Shown in pieces: positions 8,779 to 18,610 of a stretch of DNA of 64,000 nt. Every line of letters starts with the position of its first letter. The stretch's first letter is position 1. Under the pieces are notes generated by a model. The model was not told the DNA's origin. It was given only the letters and a program-made list of their open reading frames with translations, and did not search any database. The translations under genes were made by a program, and so were the position numbers. This DNA is from Streptomyces sp. NBC_00271 (lineage in GTDB: Bacteria; Actinomycetota; Actinomycetes; Streptomycetales; Streptomycetaceae): assembly GCF_036178845.1 (NCBI RefSeq), contig NZ_CP108070.1, forward strand, positions 11,098,001 to 11,162,000, written 5' to 3'.

Positions 8779-10179
8779 TCACGTATGAGGAGCGGGTCGC
8801 AGGCTCACAGTGGCCAGGACAGTCACCCCCACCGTCGCCGCGGCGATCAGCAGACTGGTGTGCAGCCCGTCGACGAACCCGGCCCGGTCGGCGACCAGCG
8901 CTCCGAAGGCGGCGACTGCCAGGGCGCCGCCGAGCTGCCGGGCGGCGTTCAGCACACCACCGGCGACGCCGGCCCGCTCGGCGGGCACGCTGTCCAGCAG
9001 CAGCGCCACCAGCGCGGTCACGGCCATCGCGCCGCCGGCGCCGACCGGCATCATCAGCACCACCGACAGCCACACCGGCGCTCCGGCGGGCACCGCCACC
9101 ATGGCCAGCAGGCCCGCGACCATCAGCAACTGACCGCTGATCACCGGCATCCGCGCACCGAACCGCATCGACAGGCGGGCGGCCACCGGGCTGATGAAAG
9201 AGGTGAGCACGGTCATCGGCAGGAAGGCCACGCCGGTGGCGAGCGCGCTCAGCCCGTGCACCTGCTGGAGGTACAGCCCCAGCAGGAAGATCATTCCGTA
9301 GAAGCCGATGTTCAGGGCGAACCCGATGGCGACCGAGAGTGACATCGTGCGCGAGCGCGGCAGCGGCAGCGGCGTCATCGGATGCCGGCCGCGGGCCTGC
9401 GCGACGACGTAGCCGACGCCTGCCACGACCGCCACGGCGAAGGCGACCAGGACCCGCGCGGTACCGAACCCGTCGGCACCGGCCTCGATGACCGCGTACG
9501 TCAGCCCGCCAAGGGCGGCGACGGCGGCGACCTGGCCGGTCCCGTCGAAGGGCACCGACCGGCGCGGGGAGGGCTGGGCGCGCTTGAGGAACGCGAGGGC
9601 CACCGCACCGACGGGCAGATTGACGAAGAAGATCAACCGCCAGTCGATCACGGTGAGCAGACCACCGGCCACGGGCCCGGCCGCCGAGCCGACGGAGCCG
9701 CTCACACCCCACAGGGCGACGGCCCGCGCTCGCGCCGCCGGGTCGGGGAAGACCTCCCGCAGCAGGGCGAGGGAGGACGGTACGACCATCGCGGCCCCGA
9801 CCCCCTGCACCAGCCGCGCCGCCACCAGAACGCCCAGGTTCGGCGCCATCCCGCACACCGCGGACGCCACGACGAACAGGCCCAGGCCCCCGGCGAACCC
9901 CTGGCGGGCCCCGACACGGTCACTGATCGCGCCCGCGGACAGCAGGAACGCGGCGAAGGTGAGGGTGTAGCCGTCGACCACCCACTGCAGCCCGGTCATC
10001 CCGCTGTCGAAGCCGCGCCCGATCGAGGGCAGCGCGACGTTCACGATCATCGCGTCGACCATGATCGTGAAGAAGCCGAGCAGCACGGCGGCCAGCGCCG
10101 GGCGCCCACCGGACCTGCTGCGCGGTGGCAGGCCGACAGAGGTGGCCTGGAGAGGGGCGGGCGAGGCGGGCGTGGACAC
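8779..10179 (-). CDS. DHA2-family MFS drug efflux transporter
   Basis: A 466-residue integral membrane protein with about 14 hydrophobic helices. The first helix contains LGFFTIMVDAMIVNVALP, matching the D1 motif of EmrB/QacA-type proton antiporters, and motif A follows as SDRVGARQGF. The GTG at 10179 is preferred: AGGAG sits about 10 nt upstream, whereas the longer open frame would add 58 non-conserved residues. It faces an XRE regulator across a 167-bp gap and leads a run of leftward redox genes, so it may export the compound they handle (inference). Confidence 0.88.
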   Translation of the reverse strand: MSTPASPAPLQATSVGLPPRSRSGGRPALAAVLLGFFTIMVDAMIVNVALPSIGRGFDSGMTGLQWVVDGYTLTFAAFLLSAGAISDRVGARQGFAGGLGLFVVASAVCGMAPNLGVLVAARLVQGVGAAMVVPSSLALLREVFPDPAARARAVALWGVSGSVGSAAGPVAGGLLTVIDWRLIFFVNLPVGAVALAFLKRAQPSPRRSVPFDGTGQVAAVAALGGLTYAVIEAGADGFGTARVLVAFAVAVVAGVGYVVAQARGRHPMTPLPLPRSRTMSLSVAIGFALNIGFYGMIFLLGLYLQQVHGLSALATGVAFLPMTVLTSFISPVAARLSMRFGARMPVISGQLLMVAGLLAMVAVPAGAPVWLSVVLMMPVGAGGAMAVTALVALLLDSVPAERAGVAGGVLNAARQLGGALAVAAFGALVADRAGFVDGLHTSLLIAAATVGVTVLATVSLRPAPHT

Positions 10180-10320
10180 CGGACGATCTCCTGCACTGGG
10201 ACGGGCGAGGTGCTGACGGAGATCGAGCCTCGCGCCTTCGCGGCGGCAGTGGCAGGCCGGGCTGTGCCGGGGATCGGCGTTCGGGGGTAATGACAGGGCC
10301 CCCCACACGCCTGCTACACA

Positions 10321-10344
10321 GGTCAGCGCGGTGTGACACTGACC
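10321..10344. promoter_or_regulatory. Inverted repeat before the XRE regulator
   Basis: GGTCAG and its complement CTGACC are separated by 12 nt and end 2 nt before the regulator ATG, in the intergenic region shared with the efflux pump. It could be the operator by which the regulator controls itself. Confidence 0.35.
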
Positions 10345-10346
10345 GT

Positions 10347-11294
10347 ATGGCATCCGCGCAGAGCAGCGGCGGCGGTACGGAGCTGGGTCAGTTCCTGCGC
10401 GCGCGCCGCACCCAGACCCGCCCCGACCAGGTCGGCCTCACCGTGGGGCCAGGCCTGCGCCGCACCCCCGGCCTGCGCCGCGAGGAACTGGCCACGCTCG
10501 CCGGCATGAGCATCGACTACTACGTCCGCATGGAGCGCGGCAAGGAGACCCGCCCAAGCCCCTCCGTGCTCGACGCCCTCGCCCGCGCCCTGCACCTCGA
10601 CGACGCCGAGCACCAGCACCTGCGCGAGCTCGCCGCCCGCGCCGCCCTCCCCCACTCTCGGCTTCGCTCGAGCGGGGGGACCCCCATCGCCCCCGAACCC
10701 CCGCCGCCGCCCAGCAGGACAGTGCGCCCGCACCTGAAGCTGGTCCTGGAGGCGCTCCGGCCGAGCCCGGCCTACATCATCAGCCGCAGCATGGATCTGC
10801 TCGCCTGGAACCCCGGCGGCCTCGCCCTGTACGCGGGCCTCGCCGACTGGCCCGCCACACAGCGCAACCTGGCCCGCTACTTCTTCCTCCACCCCACCGC
10901 GCGCACCCTCTTCCCCGACTGGGACGAGCTGGTGCGCGGCTGCGTCGCCAGGTTGCGCAGCCTGGCCGGCACCGCCCCCGACGCCCCCGACCTCACCCAC
11001 CTCGTGGGTGAACTCCTCCTCAAGAGCCCCGACTTCGCCAAACTGTGGGAGCGTTACGACGTCGTCGGACGCAAGAGGATCCAGAAGACCTTCCACCACC
11101 CCCAGGTCGGCGTCCTCACCCTCAGCGGTCAGAGCATGAACCTCGAAGGCACCCCGGGCCAACGCCTCGGCGTCTACACCGCCGAACCCGGCACCCCCGA
11201 CCACGACGCAATGCTCCTGCTCGACGCGATCGCCCTCGAGCCCGCCGGGCACCGGGACATGAAGCCGGAACAGCAACCGCACTCACAGCCCTGA
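10347..11294 (+). CDS. XRE-family HTH regulator with MmyB-like ligand domain
   Basis: A 315-residue protein. The N-terminal HTH (residues about 10-80) holds [20 protein letters not shown] followed by [20 protein letters not shown], a pattern seen in a very common Streptomyces regulator group whose C-terminal MmyB-like domain (from [20 protein letters not shown]) binds a hydrophobic ligand. ATG at 10347 with poor ribosome site, so a leaderless message is possible. Between the two domains, about residues 101-114, an in-frame copy of a short GC-rich palindromic repeat is inserted (10649-10686). Likely controls the divergent efflux pump. Confidence 0.88.
   Translation: MASAQSSGGGTELGQFLRARRTQTRPDQVGLTVGPGLRRTPGLRREELATLAGMSIDYYVRMERGKETRPSPSVLDALARALHLDDAEHQHLRELAARAALPHSRLRSSGGTPIAPEPPPPPSRTVRPHLKLVLEALRPSPAYIISRSMDLLAWNPGGLALYAGLADWPATQRNLARYFFLHPTARTLFPDWDELVRGCVARLRSLAGTAPDAPDLTHLVGELLLKSPDFAKLWERYDVVGRKRIQKTFHHPQVGVLTLSGQSMNLEGTPGQRLGVYTAEPGTPDHDAMLLLDAIALEPAGHRDMKPEQQPHSQP
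10649..10686. repeat. Short palindromic Streptomyces-type repeat inside a coding region
   Basis: A C5 run, CTCTCGGCTTCGCTCGAG and a G6 run followed by ACCCCC form an imperfect hairpin. The core TCTCGGCTTCGCTCGA occurs again at 47275-47290. Here it is read in frame ([12 protein letters not shown]) between the two domains of the XRE regulator. Confidence 0.6.
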
Positions 11295-11339
11295 CCGAGA
11301 CCTCCACGGCAGTCCGGATCGACGGCGTGGCCGCCCTGC

Positions 11340-11551
11340 TCGACGGTCTTGATGAGGCGGGCGGGAACCCTCGACCACGACGAGGCGGGCGGCGCCGTCG
11401 GCGGCCAACGTGCAGTGCAGGCCGGTGGTGAGAGCGAAGTGGCCGAGATGGTTGGTGGCGAACTGCCACTCCCAGCCCTGTTCGGTGTACTTCTCGGGAC
11501 AGGCCATGACACCCGCGTTGTTCACCAGCACATGCAGAGGGCCGTCAGGGC
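11340..11551 (-). pseudogene. Truncated short-chain dehydrogenase remnant
   Basis: The leftward frame just past the stop of the downstream SDR encodes [17 protein letters not shown] followed by [15 protein letters not shown], the central NNAG and N-x-x-G blocks of a WWOX/retinol-dehydrogenase-like SDR. The preceding glycine-rich cofactor motif is absent and the frame loses similarity after [10 protein letters not shown], before the expected Ser-Tyr-Lys site. It is a relic of about 70 codons, distinct from the intact SDR next to it. Confidence 0.6.
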
Positions 11552-12432
11552 CTGAGCAGTCGGTCCTGCTCCACCGGCGGCGTCCCGCCGTGCCAGGGCA
11601 GGGCCTTGCCGAAGCGGATCAACTCGCCGTAGAGGGCGGGATCGACGTGCTCGGTGAAGACCAGGTCGAGCACCGCACGGGCGGCCTCGGAAGGCGACTG
11701 GGCCTGGCTGAAGTCGCTGAACCAGGGCCGGGAGGTGGCGGTGTCGACCATGCCGGGGCACACGGAGGCGATCAGGGTCCCGTCGGCGAGGTCGCGCTCG
11801 CGGCGTTCGGCCGCGACCGCGCGGACGGCGGCGACCTGGGCCACCTTCGAGGGCACGTTCAGCCAGCGTGGCCAGCCCGCCTCCTCGGCGGTCTTGTTGT
11901 GGACGGCGCTGCGCCAGGACTCGACGGCGTACTCGACCTGGTCGAGGCTCGCCCCGTCGAACAGGTGGTGCAGCCGCGGATCGAGGTGGCCGAGGGTGCC
12001 CAGGCTGCTGGCCACGACGATCAGTCGGCCGCCCGGACGCAGGACGGGTCCGAACGAGCGCAGGATCGCGTGGGTGGCGGTGTTGGAGACGTCGATGAAC
12101 TCGTCGGCGCGCTCGGCCTGGGACTCCTCGGGCAGCAGTCGGGCGACGGCGTTGGAGAGCACGACATCGACGCCGCCGTGCCGTGCCCGGAGTTCGTCGG
12201 CGAGTCGGGCGATGTCGTCGGTGTCGGTGACGTCCAGGACCTGGCCCTGGACATGGCTGCGTGTGCCTGGCAGGTGCGCCACTTCGCGGGCGGCGTCCGA
12301 GACACGCTGGTGGCTGCGGCCGGTGAGCAGTACGAGGTCGTCGGGGTCCATACGGGTCGCCAGCCCTTCGGCGAGCGCACGTCCGAGTCCCTGGTTGGCG
12401 CCCGTGACGAGGGCGATGCGCGAAGCGTTCAT
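11545..12432 (-). CDS. SDR family NAD(P)-binding oxidoreductase
   Basis: A 295-residue short-chain dehydrogenase with the cofactor motif [25 protein letters not shown] in place of the usual NNAG, and an extended C-terminus. The expected Tyr-x-x-x-Lys is hard to place: the block after [10 protein letters not shown] reads [16 protein letters not shown], so the YxxxK pattern is not canonical. Start ATG 12432 gives the typical [12 protein letters not shown] beginning. Divergent from a LysR regulator, with a LysR-type dyad between them, so it is the likely target of that regulator. Confidence 0.8.
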   Translation of the reverse strand: MNASRIALVTGANQGLGRALAEGLATRMDPDDLVLLTGRSHQRVSDAAREVAHLPGTRSHVQGQVLDVTDTDDIARLADELRARHGGVDVVLSNAVARLLPEESQAERADEFIDVSNTATHAILRSFGPVLRPGGRLIVVASSLGTLGHLDPRLHHLFDGASLDQVEYAVESWRSAVHNKTAEEAGWPRWLNVPSKVAQVAAVRAVAAERRERDLADGTLIASVCPGMVDTATSRPWFSDFSQAQSPSEAARAVLDLVFTEHVDPALYGELIRFGKALPWHGGTPPVEQDRLLRP

Positions 12433-12475
12433 GCATGCCACGCTAGAAACGCGGCGGTCATGAGTCCAACGAGAT

Positions 12476-12498
12476 TTACGCACAGCTAGTATGCGTAA
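12476..12498. promoter_or_regulatory. LysR-type operator between SDR and LysR genes
   Basis: TTACGCA and TGCGTAA are perfect 7-bp arms separated by 9 nt. The dyad contains the T-N11-A pattern recognised by LysR-type proteins and lies in the 109-bp divergent region, 44 nt before the LysR start. Confidence 0.6.
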
Positions 12499-12541
12499 TC
12501 GGCATGGGCCAGTGATCGTTGATCACGGATTTGGAAGCATC

Positions 12542-13474
12542 ATGGACTTCACGGATGTGTCACTGACCGCGCTGCGCGTCTTCCGCGCCGTGGCCGAACA
12601 GGGGACCTTCACCGCGGCCGCGGCGTCGCTGGGCTACACCCAGTCGGCCGTGTCCCGGCAGATCGCCGCGATCGAACGCGCGGCAGGAGCCGAGCTGCTG
12701 GAGCGGCGGCGCGACGGAGTACGGCTGACCGCGGCCGGCCTCGTCGTCATGCGCCGTGCGACGACCGTGCTCGACGAGATCGACGCGACCGCGCGCGAAC
12801 TGTCCGGCCTGCCCGGGCAGACCGGGACGGTCCGGCTGGGATGGTTCCCCAGTGCCGGGGCCGTTCTGCTGCCCCGAGCCCTGGTCGCGCTGCGCCGCAC
12901 GGACCCCGGCCTGCACATCGTCAGCCGCGAAGGCAGCACTCCGGCGCTCGTGCGCGCCCTGCGGGCCGGCAGCCTGGACCTCGCCCTCCTGGCGTCGGCG
13001 CCGCCCTTCCGGCCGCCGGACGCCGAGTCGCCTCCACTGACTCTGCACACGCTCACCGAACGCGCGCTGTGCCTGGCGCTGCCCGCCACCCACCCGCTCG
13101 CCCGCGGCGACTTCGTCGACGTGGCCGATCTGCGCGGGCAGCGTTGGATCGCCGGCTCCTCCTCCGGCGAGGACCGGCTGATGGGGGTGTGGCCCGGTCT
13201 GGACGAACGGCCCGAGATCGCCCACACCGCCCGCGACTGGCTGGCCAAGCTTCACCTCGTCGCCGCCGGGTGCGGGCTGACGACCGTGCCGCCCGCACTC
13301 ATCGAGGCGGCACCACCGGGGGTACGCATCCTTCCCGTGCGCGGTGGGCCTCAGGAGCAGCGGCGTCTGTTCCTGGCCCGTCTTCCCCAGCCGCCGAGCG
13401 AACGGGTGACGCGTGTGGCAGCCGCCCTGCGTGCCGCGGCGCTCGATGGTGACCCGTCGGGCTCAGACCCGTGA
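12542..13474 (+). CDS. LysR-family transcriptional regulator
   Basis: A 310-residue LTTR. Winged HTH at residues about 5-65 (FRAVAEQGTFTAAAASLGYT then QSAVSRQIAAIERAAGAELL), followed by a periplasmic-binding-like effector domain beginning TVRLGWFPSAGAVLLPRAL. ATG 12542 gives the standard spacing to the HTH. It is divergent from the SDR gene and probably binds the dyad at 12476-12498, giving autoregulation plus control of the SDR. Confidence 0.9.
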   Translation: MDFTDVSLTALRVFRAVAEQGTFTAAAASLGYTQSAVSRQIAAIERAAGAELLERRRDGVRLTAAGLVVMRRATTVLDEIDATARELSGLPGQTGTVRLGWFPSAGAVLLPRALVALRRTDPGLHIVSREGSTPALVRALRAGSLDLALLASAPPFRPPDAESPPLTLHTLTERALCLALPATHPLARGDFVDVADLRGQRWIAGSSSGEDRLMGVWPGLDERPEIAHTARDWLAKLHLVAAGCGLTTVPPALIEAAPPGVRILPVRGGPQEQRRLFLARLPQPPSERVTRVAAALRAAALDGDPSGSDP

Positions 13475-13493
13475 CGGTCCCGGTTCTCCCATG

Positions 13494-15842
13494 TCACAGC
13501 CGGCTCGGCGTGACACGGACGTTGACGGTCTTCATCAGCGGCTGATCGCTTTGCGTGCTGTAGTCGGCCGCGCCGATGAGGGCGTTCATCTCGGGCATGT
13601 ACCCCGCCGCGCAGCCACGGGGCATGTCGTAGCTCAACGCCCGGTACCCGGTGAGGGAGCGCTTGCTGCCGTCCTTGGAGGTGGCCGTGATGTCGACCAG
13701 GCTGCCGGGGATGATGCCACGGGAGCGCATGTCGGCGCGGTTCATGAGGACGAGTGTGCGCAGGTTCTTGATACCCCGATAGCGGTCGTCGTCGGAGTAG
13801 ATGGTCGTGTTCCACTGGTCGTGGGAGCGCATCGTCTGCAGCACCAACATGTCGTCCTTGGGCACGACATCCGGCAGTACGGCGGCGGAGAACTCGGCGC
13901 GGCCGGACGGGGTGAGGAAGACGAGTTCGCGGGCAGGTTGCTTGATCCGGAACCCCAGCGGCAGCCGGACGCGGCGGTTGAAGTCCTCGAAGCCGTCCAG
14001 GACTTGGGCCATGGTGTCCCGGATACGGTCGTAGTCCTCGATGTACTGCTCCCACGGGACGGCGCTGTCGGGAAGAGTCGCCCGCGCCATGCCGGCGATG
14101 ACGGCGGGTTCGGACAGCAGATGCGGCGACGCCGGGCGCTTCATGCCGAGCGACAGGTGCACCATGCTCATGGAGTCCTCGACGGAGGTGGACTGCGGCC
14201 CACGACGCTGGTGGTCCTTCTCCGTCCGGCCGAGACACGGCAGGATGAGCGCCTTCCTGCCGTGGACCACGTGGCTGCGGTTGAGCTTGGTGCTGACCTG
14301 GACCGTCAGTCCGCAGCGCCGAAGTCCTTCGGCGGTGTACGAGGTGTCGGGGGCGGCCATCGCGAAGTTGCCGCCCATTCCGACGAACACCTTGACCGTG
14401 CCCCGGTGCATCCCCTCGACCACGCCGACCGTGTCCAGCCCGTGCGCACGGGGAGGGTCTATGCCGCAGACGTCGGCGAGCCGGTCGAGGAACTCGGGTG
14501 TGGGCCGGTGGTCGATGCCGCAGGTACGGTTCCCCTGCACGTTGCTGTGCCCGCGCACGGGTGACGGCCCGGCGCCCTCGCGCCCCAGGTTCCCGCGCAG
14601 CAGCAGGAGATTGACGATCTCCCGAACGGTGTCCACACCGTGTTCGTGCTGGGACACCCCCAGACACCAGCTGATCAGGGTCCGGTCGGACCGCGAATAC
14701 ACGTCGGCGGCCTTCAGGATGTCCGCGCGCGTCAGCCCGGACTGGCGCTCCAGCTCGTGCCACGGTGTCGCCTCGCACAGGGCCCGGTACTCCTCGAATC
14801 CCTGGGTGTGGCGGTCGATGAACTCGCGGTCGAGTGCCTTCGGGTCCGAGGCCGACTCCTCGATCACCGCCTTGGCCATGCCACGCAGGAGCGCCATGTC
14901 GCCGCCCGCACGGACCTGCAGGTTGAGCGTGCTCGTGCGCGTCGACTTGAACAGGGCCATGTCGACGAACTCGTGCGGAACGATGGTCCGGGTGGCGGCC
15001 GCCTCGATGAGTGGATTGACGTGCACGATCTGCGCACCCCGCCGATATGCCTCGGCGAGCGCGGTCAGCATGCGCGGAGCGTTGGAGGCCGCGTTGACGC
15101 CCATGATGAACAGGGCGTCGGCACTCTCCCAGTCGGCGAGGTCGGCCGTGCCCTTTCCGGTGCCGAGCGATGCCTGCAGGGCGCGTCCTGACGCCTCGTG
15201 ACACATGTTGGAGCAGTCGGGCAGATTGTTGGTGCCGTACTCACGGGCCATCAACTGGTACAGGAACGTCGCCTCGTTGCCGAGCCGTCCAGAGGTGTAG
15301 AAGGCGGCTTCGTTCGGGTCGTCGAGGGCCCGCAGCTCGCTTCCGACGAGCTCGAACGCGGCCTTCCAGGTGATGGGCTCGTAGTGGTCCGTCTCCTCGT
15401 TGTAGACCATCGGCTCCGTCAGCCTGCCCGTGTCCTCCAGCGCGAAGTCGGTCCATGTCGCCAGCTCCGAGACGGAGTGCGCGGCGAACAGCTCACGTCC
15501 GGCACGCTTGGGCGTCATCTCCCAGGTGACGTGCTTGATGCCGTTCTCACAGATGTCGAGCTTGAGACCCTTGGTGTCGTCGGGCCACGCGCAGCCCGGG
15601 CAGTCGAACCCCCCGCTCTCGTGGTTCATCTTGAAGATGGCGCGTGGCCCGTCGATCAGTGTGTGTTCCCGCAGGAGGACGTGCGTGACGCTCTTGGCCG
15701 CACCCCAGCCGGCGGCCGGATGATGGTAGGCCCGCTGCGACGACTGCTTCTCGGTGGTGGGTCCCTCGCCCCCAGCCGGTGTCTCCGCGCCGTGCGGCGA
15801 TTCGTCGTCCGCGACAGCCTTGTCGGCATCAGAGGTAGTCAT
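13494..15842 (-). CDS. FdhF/YdeP-type molybdopterin oxidoreductase
   Basis: A 782-residue DMSO-reductase-superfamily enzyme. It begins with a disordered acidic stretch, then the GGFDCPGCAWPDD block characteristic of YdeP-type proteins instead of a full 4Fe-4S cysteine set, a central NMCHEASGRALQASLGTGKG cofactor region and a C-terminal molybdopterin dinucleotide-binding domain (MNRADMRSRGIIPG). No Tat signal, so cytoplasmic. E. coli YdeP is linked to acid resistance but its reaction is not settled. ATG 15842 follows AAGGGC. No FdhD or electron-transfer partner lies adjacent. Confidence 0.88.
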   Translation of the reverse strand: MTTSDADKAVADDESPHGAETPAGGEGPTTEKQSSQRAYHHPAAGWGAAKSVTHVLLREHTLIDGPRAIFKMNHESGGFDCPGCAWPDDTKGLKLDICENGIKHVTWEMTPKRAGRELFAAHSVSELATWTDFALEDTGRLTEPMVYNEETDHYEPITWKAAFELVGSELRALDDPNEAAFYTSGRLGNEATFLYQLMAREYGTNNLPDCSNMCHEASGRALQASLGTGKGTADLADWESADALFIMGVNAASNAPRMLTALAEAYRRGAQIVHVNPLIEAAATRTIVPHEFVDMALFKSTRTSTLNLQVRAGGDMALLRGMAKAVIEESASDPKALDREFIDRHTQGFEEYRALCEATPWHELERQSGLTRADILKAADVYSRSDRTLISWCLGVSQHEHGVDTVREIVNLLLLRGNLGREGAGPSPVRGHSNVQGNRTCGIDHRPTPEFLDRLADVCGIDPPRAHGLDTVGVVEGMHRGTVKVFVGMGGNFAMAAPDTSYTAEGLRRCGLTVQVSTKLNRSHVVHGRKALILPCLGRTEKDHQRRGPQSTSVEDSMSMVHLSLGMKRPASPHLLSEPAVIAGMARATLPDSAVPWEQYIEDYDRIRDTMAQVLDGFEDFNRRVRLPLGFRIKQPARELVFLTPSGRAEFSAAVLPDVVPKDDMLVLQTMRSHDQWNTTIYSDDDRYRGIKNLRTLVLMNRADMRSRGIIPGSLVDITATSKDGSKRSLTGYRALSYDMPRGCAAGYMPEMNALIGAADYSTQSDQPLMKTVNVRVTPSRL

Positions 15843-15993
15843 GCTGGTCAGCCCTTCGTATCTGTCGCCGAAGGAGTATGTGGAAACGCTACAACCATCC
15901 TGTGGCTCCCTCAAACGGGCCGCAGACGCATACGCACCCCACGGTCGTCATGTGGCGCCCGCCGGTCGTCCGCGTCGGTCGTATGTGCGGGAT

Positions 15994-17709
15994 TCATGTG
16001 GTCCGATGAAGGCGCTCGAGCAGCACATAGGCGCGCTGCTCCGCGGCTGCCAGTTGGCCGGGGTCGACATCCGCCGCGTACAGCTCCCCGGCGGCGGCGT
16101 CGTCCGCCTCGCGCAGCTCCACCACTGCCACGGCCAGCTGTGTCTGAACGGCAGGGTGCGGTACGGCGGCGGAGTCGGCCAATGCCTGTTCGGCGCGTTC
16201 GGATGCTTCGCCGCACGCGGCCAGCGCTCGTTCCACACGTGCTGCCGGACGCCCGTGGACGACCAGCAGGGCACATGCCAGCCCGACGAGGATGCCGAGG
16301 ACGCTGCCCAGCGTCCGGTCGTGGACGAGCGTTCCCGCAGGGGCCGGGGACGCCAGGTCGCTCATCAGCAGTGCGAGCGGCGTGAGGAAGACGACGCCGA
16401 GACCGTAGTTCCGGGCCACCGTGTATTCCATCAGGAATTCGAAGAGCACGATCAGGGCGACGAGAGCCGTCGGCGCCGGGTGGGTGGCCAGCACGCCGAA
16501 CGCGATCAAGAGCCCGGCCGCCGTGCCCAGGGTGCGTTGGAGGGCACGCTCCAAGGTGGAGCGGACGTTGACGGAATGCAGGACGGCGGCCGCGGAGAGT
16601 GCGGCCCAGTAACCGTGTCCAAAGCTCAGGAACGCGGCCAGGCCACCTGCCAGGCCGGTGCCGAGAGCCATCCGGAACGCGGGGACGACAAGTACCGCGA
16701 CATGGCCCGGGCTGCCGGCACCGGTCCCCACGGTCAGTTCGGCCGCGCGCCGGGCCGCGGGACCGGCCGCGTCCGGATGGCCGGGTGCCGTATCTGCGGA
16801 CGGGGCGGACGGGAACATCGGGTGCGGCAGCGGGGCTGGGGGACGGCGGTACCTGACGGTCAGGTACCGAGCCTGCACACGCAGGTACCGCGCTGTCGGG
16901 GCGTCGGGAGTCTGCCGGCGTACGGAGGTGATCAGGAGCGACCAGGCGAGGTCGGTCAGGAAGACACATGTCCCGCTCCGCTCGCCGTGCCGCTGATCGG
17001 CTGTCAGGGGGCTCAGGCCGAGCGACTGATACGCCCGCAGGACGGCGGCGGTTGCCCGGTGCCGTGTGTGCACGGCGCCATGGGCTCCTCCGCCTTGTTC
17101 CACCAGGTCGGCGAGTTCGCGGAGGGCCACGGCCACCGCGAGCCGCTGCGGGCGGTCCGGGTGCACGACCCAGCCCACCAGTGCCAGTGCCCAGGCAGTG
17201 GCCGCGCCCGTTGCGGCGAGCCCTGTCTCGGAGAGCACATCAGTGAGCCTGTCGGCTGGGCCGTTGGCCGCCACGGCGAACGAGAAGAGCATCAGCACGG
17301 CACCGAGGCCACTCAGCCGTGTCGCGTCGCAGAGGAACTTCGCCAGGCCGGCCGTGACCGCCATCGCGGCAATCACCACGGCAGTGCCGACACCTCCCGC
17401 TCGCGGATCGGTCAGTGCGGCGAGCGTCGCACCGAGGCCGACGCACATCGTCATGGCCACCGCGGCCACGGCGAGGACGCGGGCGCGACGGCGGTAGGGC
17501 AGGTTGCGCCCGAACGTGGTGGTGAACGCGCCCAGCATGGGAAAGACGGCGAGCGCGGTTCGTCCGGAGAGCACCAACGGCACCGCGGGCAGTGCCATGG
17601 CCAGCGCCGCGCGCAGAGCGAAGAGGAGCGCTCCGTCCACTGCGTGCAGGGTGAGCGCGCCGCGCGGCGAGAGTACGCGCGTCAATGTGGTGCGGTGATG
17701 GCGGGACAT
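15994..17709 (-). CDS. FUSC-family / aromatic acid exporter-like membrane protein
   Basis: A 571-residue protein with two blocks of about five to six hydrophobic helices (residues about 25-190 and 330-470) each followed by a soluble part, the layout of FUSC/ArAE proteins such as AaeB. Segments such as ALFALRAALAMALPAVPLVL and the repeated GALTTTFGR / LGTAAGLLIAFG support a duplicated domain. Probable role is efflux of aromatic or other weak acids. ATG 17709 chosen by alignment of the first membrane block; ribosome site weak. Downstream of a DUF1345 gene by 79 nt on the same strand. Confidence 0.8.
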   Translation of the reverse strand: MSRHHRTTLTRVLSPRGALTLHAVDGALLFALRAALAMALPAVPLVLSGRTALAVFPMLGAFTTTFGRNLPYRRRARVLAVAAVAMTMCVGLGATLAALTDPRAGGVGTAVVIAAMAVTAGLAKFLCDATRLSGLGAVLMLFSFAVAANGPADRLTDVLSETGLAATGAATAWALALVGWVVHPDRPQRLAVAVALRELADLVEQGGGAHGAVHTRHRATAAVLRAYQSLGLSPLTADQRHGERSGTCVFLTDLAWSLLITSVRRQTPDAPTARYLRVQARYLTVRYRRPPAPLPHPMFPSAPSADTAPGHPDAAGPAARRAAELTVGTGAGSPGHVAVLVVPAFRMALGTGLAGGLAAFLSFGHGYWAALSAAAVLHSVNVRSTLERALQRTLGTAAGLLIAFGVLATHPAPTALVALIVLFEFLMEYTVARNYGLGVVFLTPLALLMSDLASPAPAGTLVHDRTLGSVLGILVGLACALLVVHGRPAARVERALAACGEASERAEQALADSAAVPHPAVQTQLAVAVVELREADDAAAGELYAADVDPGQLAAAEQRAYVLLERLHRTT

Positions 17710-17788
17710 GGTACCGAGACCGTCCGGGACACCATGACAATGGCGCGATCCACCCATGGAATTGCCACATCTGCCCACTTCTTCGAGA

Positions 17789-18457
17789 TCAGTGAACGAG
17801 GATTCCTGCGAAGAGGTTGATGGCGGTAGCCAGAATGCTCGTGCCGAAGACGTACGACAGCAATGTGTGCCGGAGCACCATCGAGCGGATCAGCGCACTG
17901 GAGACGTCGGTGTCGGAGACCTGGTAGGTCATGCCGAGGTTGTAGCTGAAGTAGAAGAAGTCCCGGTACGCCGGCGGCTGGGCGGAGTTGAAATCGATCC
18001 CGCCCCCGGAATCCACGTAGTAGACGTACGCGTAGCGGGTGGCGTACATCAGATGCAGTGCCGCCCAGGCCATGAACACGCCGAGCAACGCCGTCGCGGC
18101 ATGGCCGGTGTCGGAGTTGCCGAGCAGGAATACCACGATGCCGACCAGACCGCACAGAGCGACCGTGACGACGACGATTTCCTCGAGGACGGGGCGCAGG
18201 TCCTCGCGTCGAGCGTTGCCTCGGGTCGAGGCGGCGTCCATCGGCCACAGCACGATCCAGCCGACCACCACGAAGATTGTCTGGGTCGCGGCGATACCCG
18301 CGAGAATGGCCAGCGGTGTGTCGCTGGACAATGCGACGGCCACGCCGACCCCCGCTCCGACGGCGACCGCGATGGCGAGCCGTGGGACTGCGGAAAGCGA
18401 CAAACGGATGCTCACGCTCACAAGCCACAACGGTAGTGCTTCGTGGCTGCTCGGCAC
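17789..18457 (-). CDS. DUF1345 membrane protein
   Basis: A 222-residue protein with about five hydrophobic helices. The signature of DUF1345 is clear: [15 protein letters not shown] then [20 protein letters not shown], followed by [12 protein letters not shown] and a final helix around [17 protein letters not shown]. Function of the family is unknown. GTG 18457 is the first possible start; no strong ribosome site was found. It sits between a small membrane protein and the FUSC transporter, all leftward, which suggests a small envelope operon. Confidence 0.8.
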   Translation of the reverse strand: MPSSHEALPLWLVSVSIRLSLSAVPRLAIAVAVGAGVGVAVALSSDTPLAILAGIAATQTIFVVVGWIVLWPMDAASTRGNARREDLRPVLEEIVVVTVALCGLVGIVVFLLGNSDTGHAATALLGVFMAWAALHLMYATRYAYVYYVDSGGGIDFNSAQPPAYRDFFYFSYNLGMTYQVSDTDVSSALIRSMVLRHTLLSYVFGTSILATAINLFAGILVH

Positions 18458-18610
18458 GGCGAGAGCGGGACCAGGGGGTGACGGATCCCGCCTGCGGCCG
18501 GACGTACGGGACGTCCACGCGCCGTGCGAGTTGTTTGTAAGGGGGCGGGCTGGGGGCCGTCACCGGCGGCGGGGCCACGACCGCGGTGTCGGTGGTGTCC
18601 GGCATCGCGC

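Noticed and set aside
12021..12380. Additional small genes inside the SDR region
   Set aside because: Overlapping frames of the SDR with Ser/Pro/Thr-rich content and no motifs.
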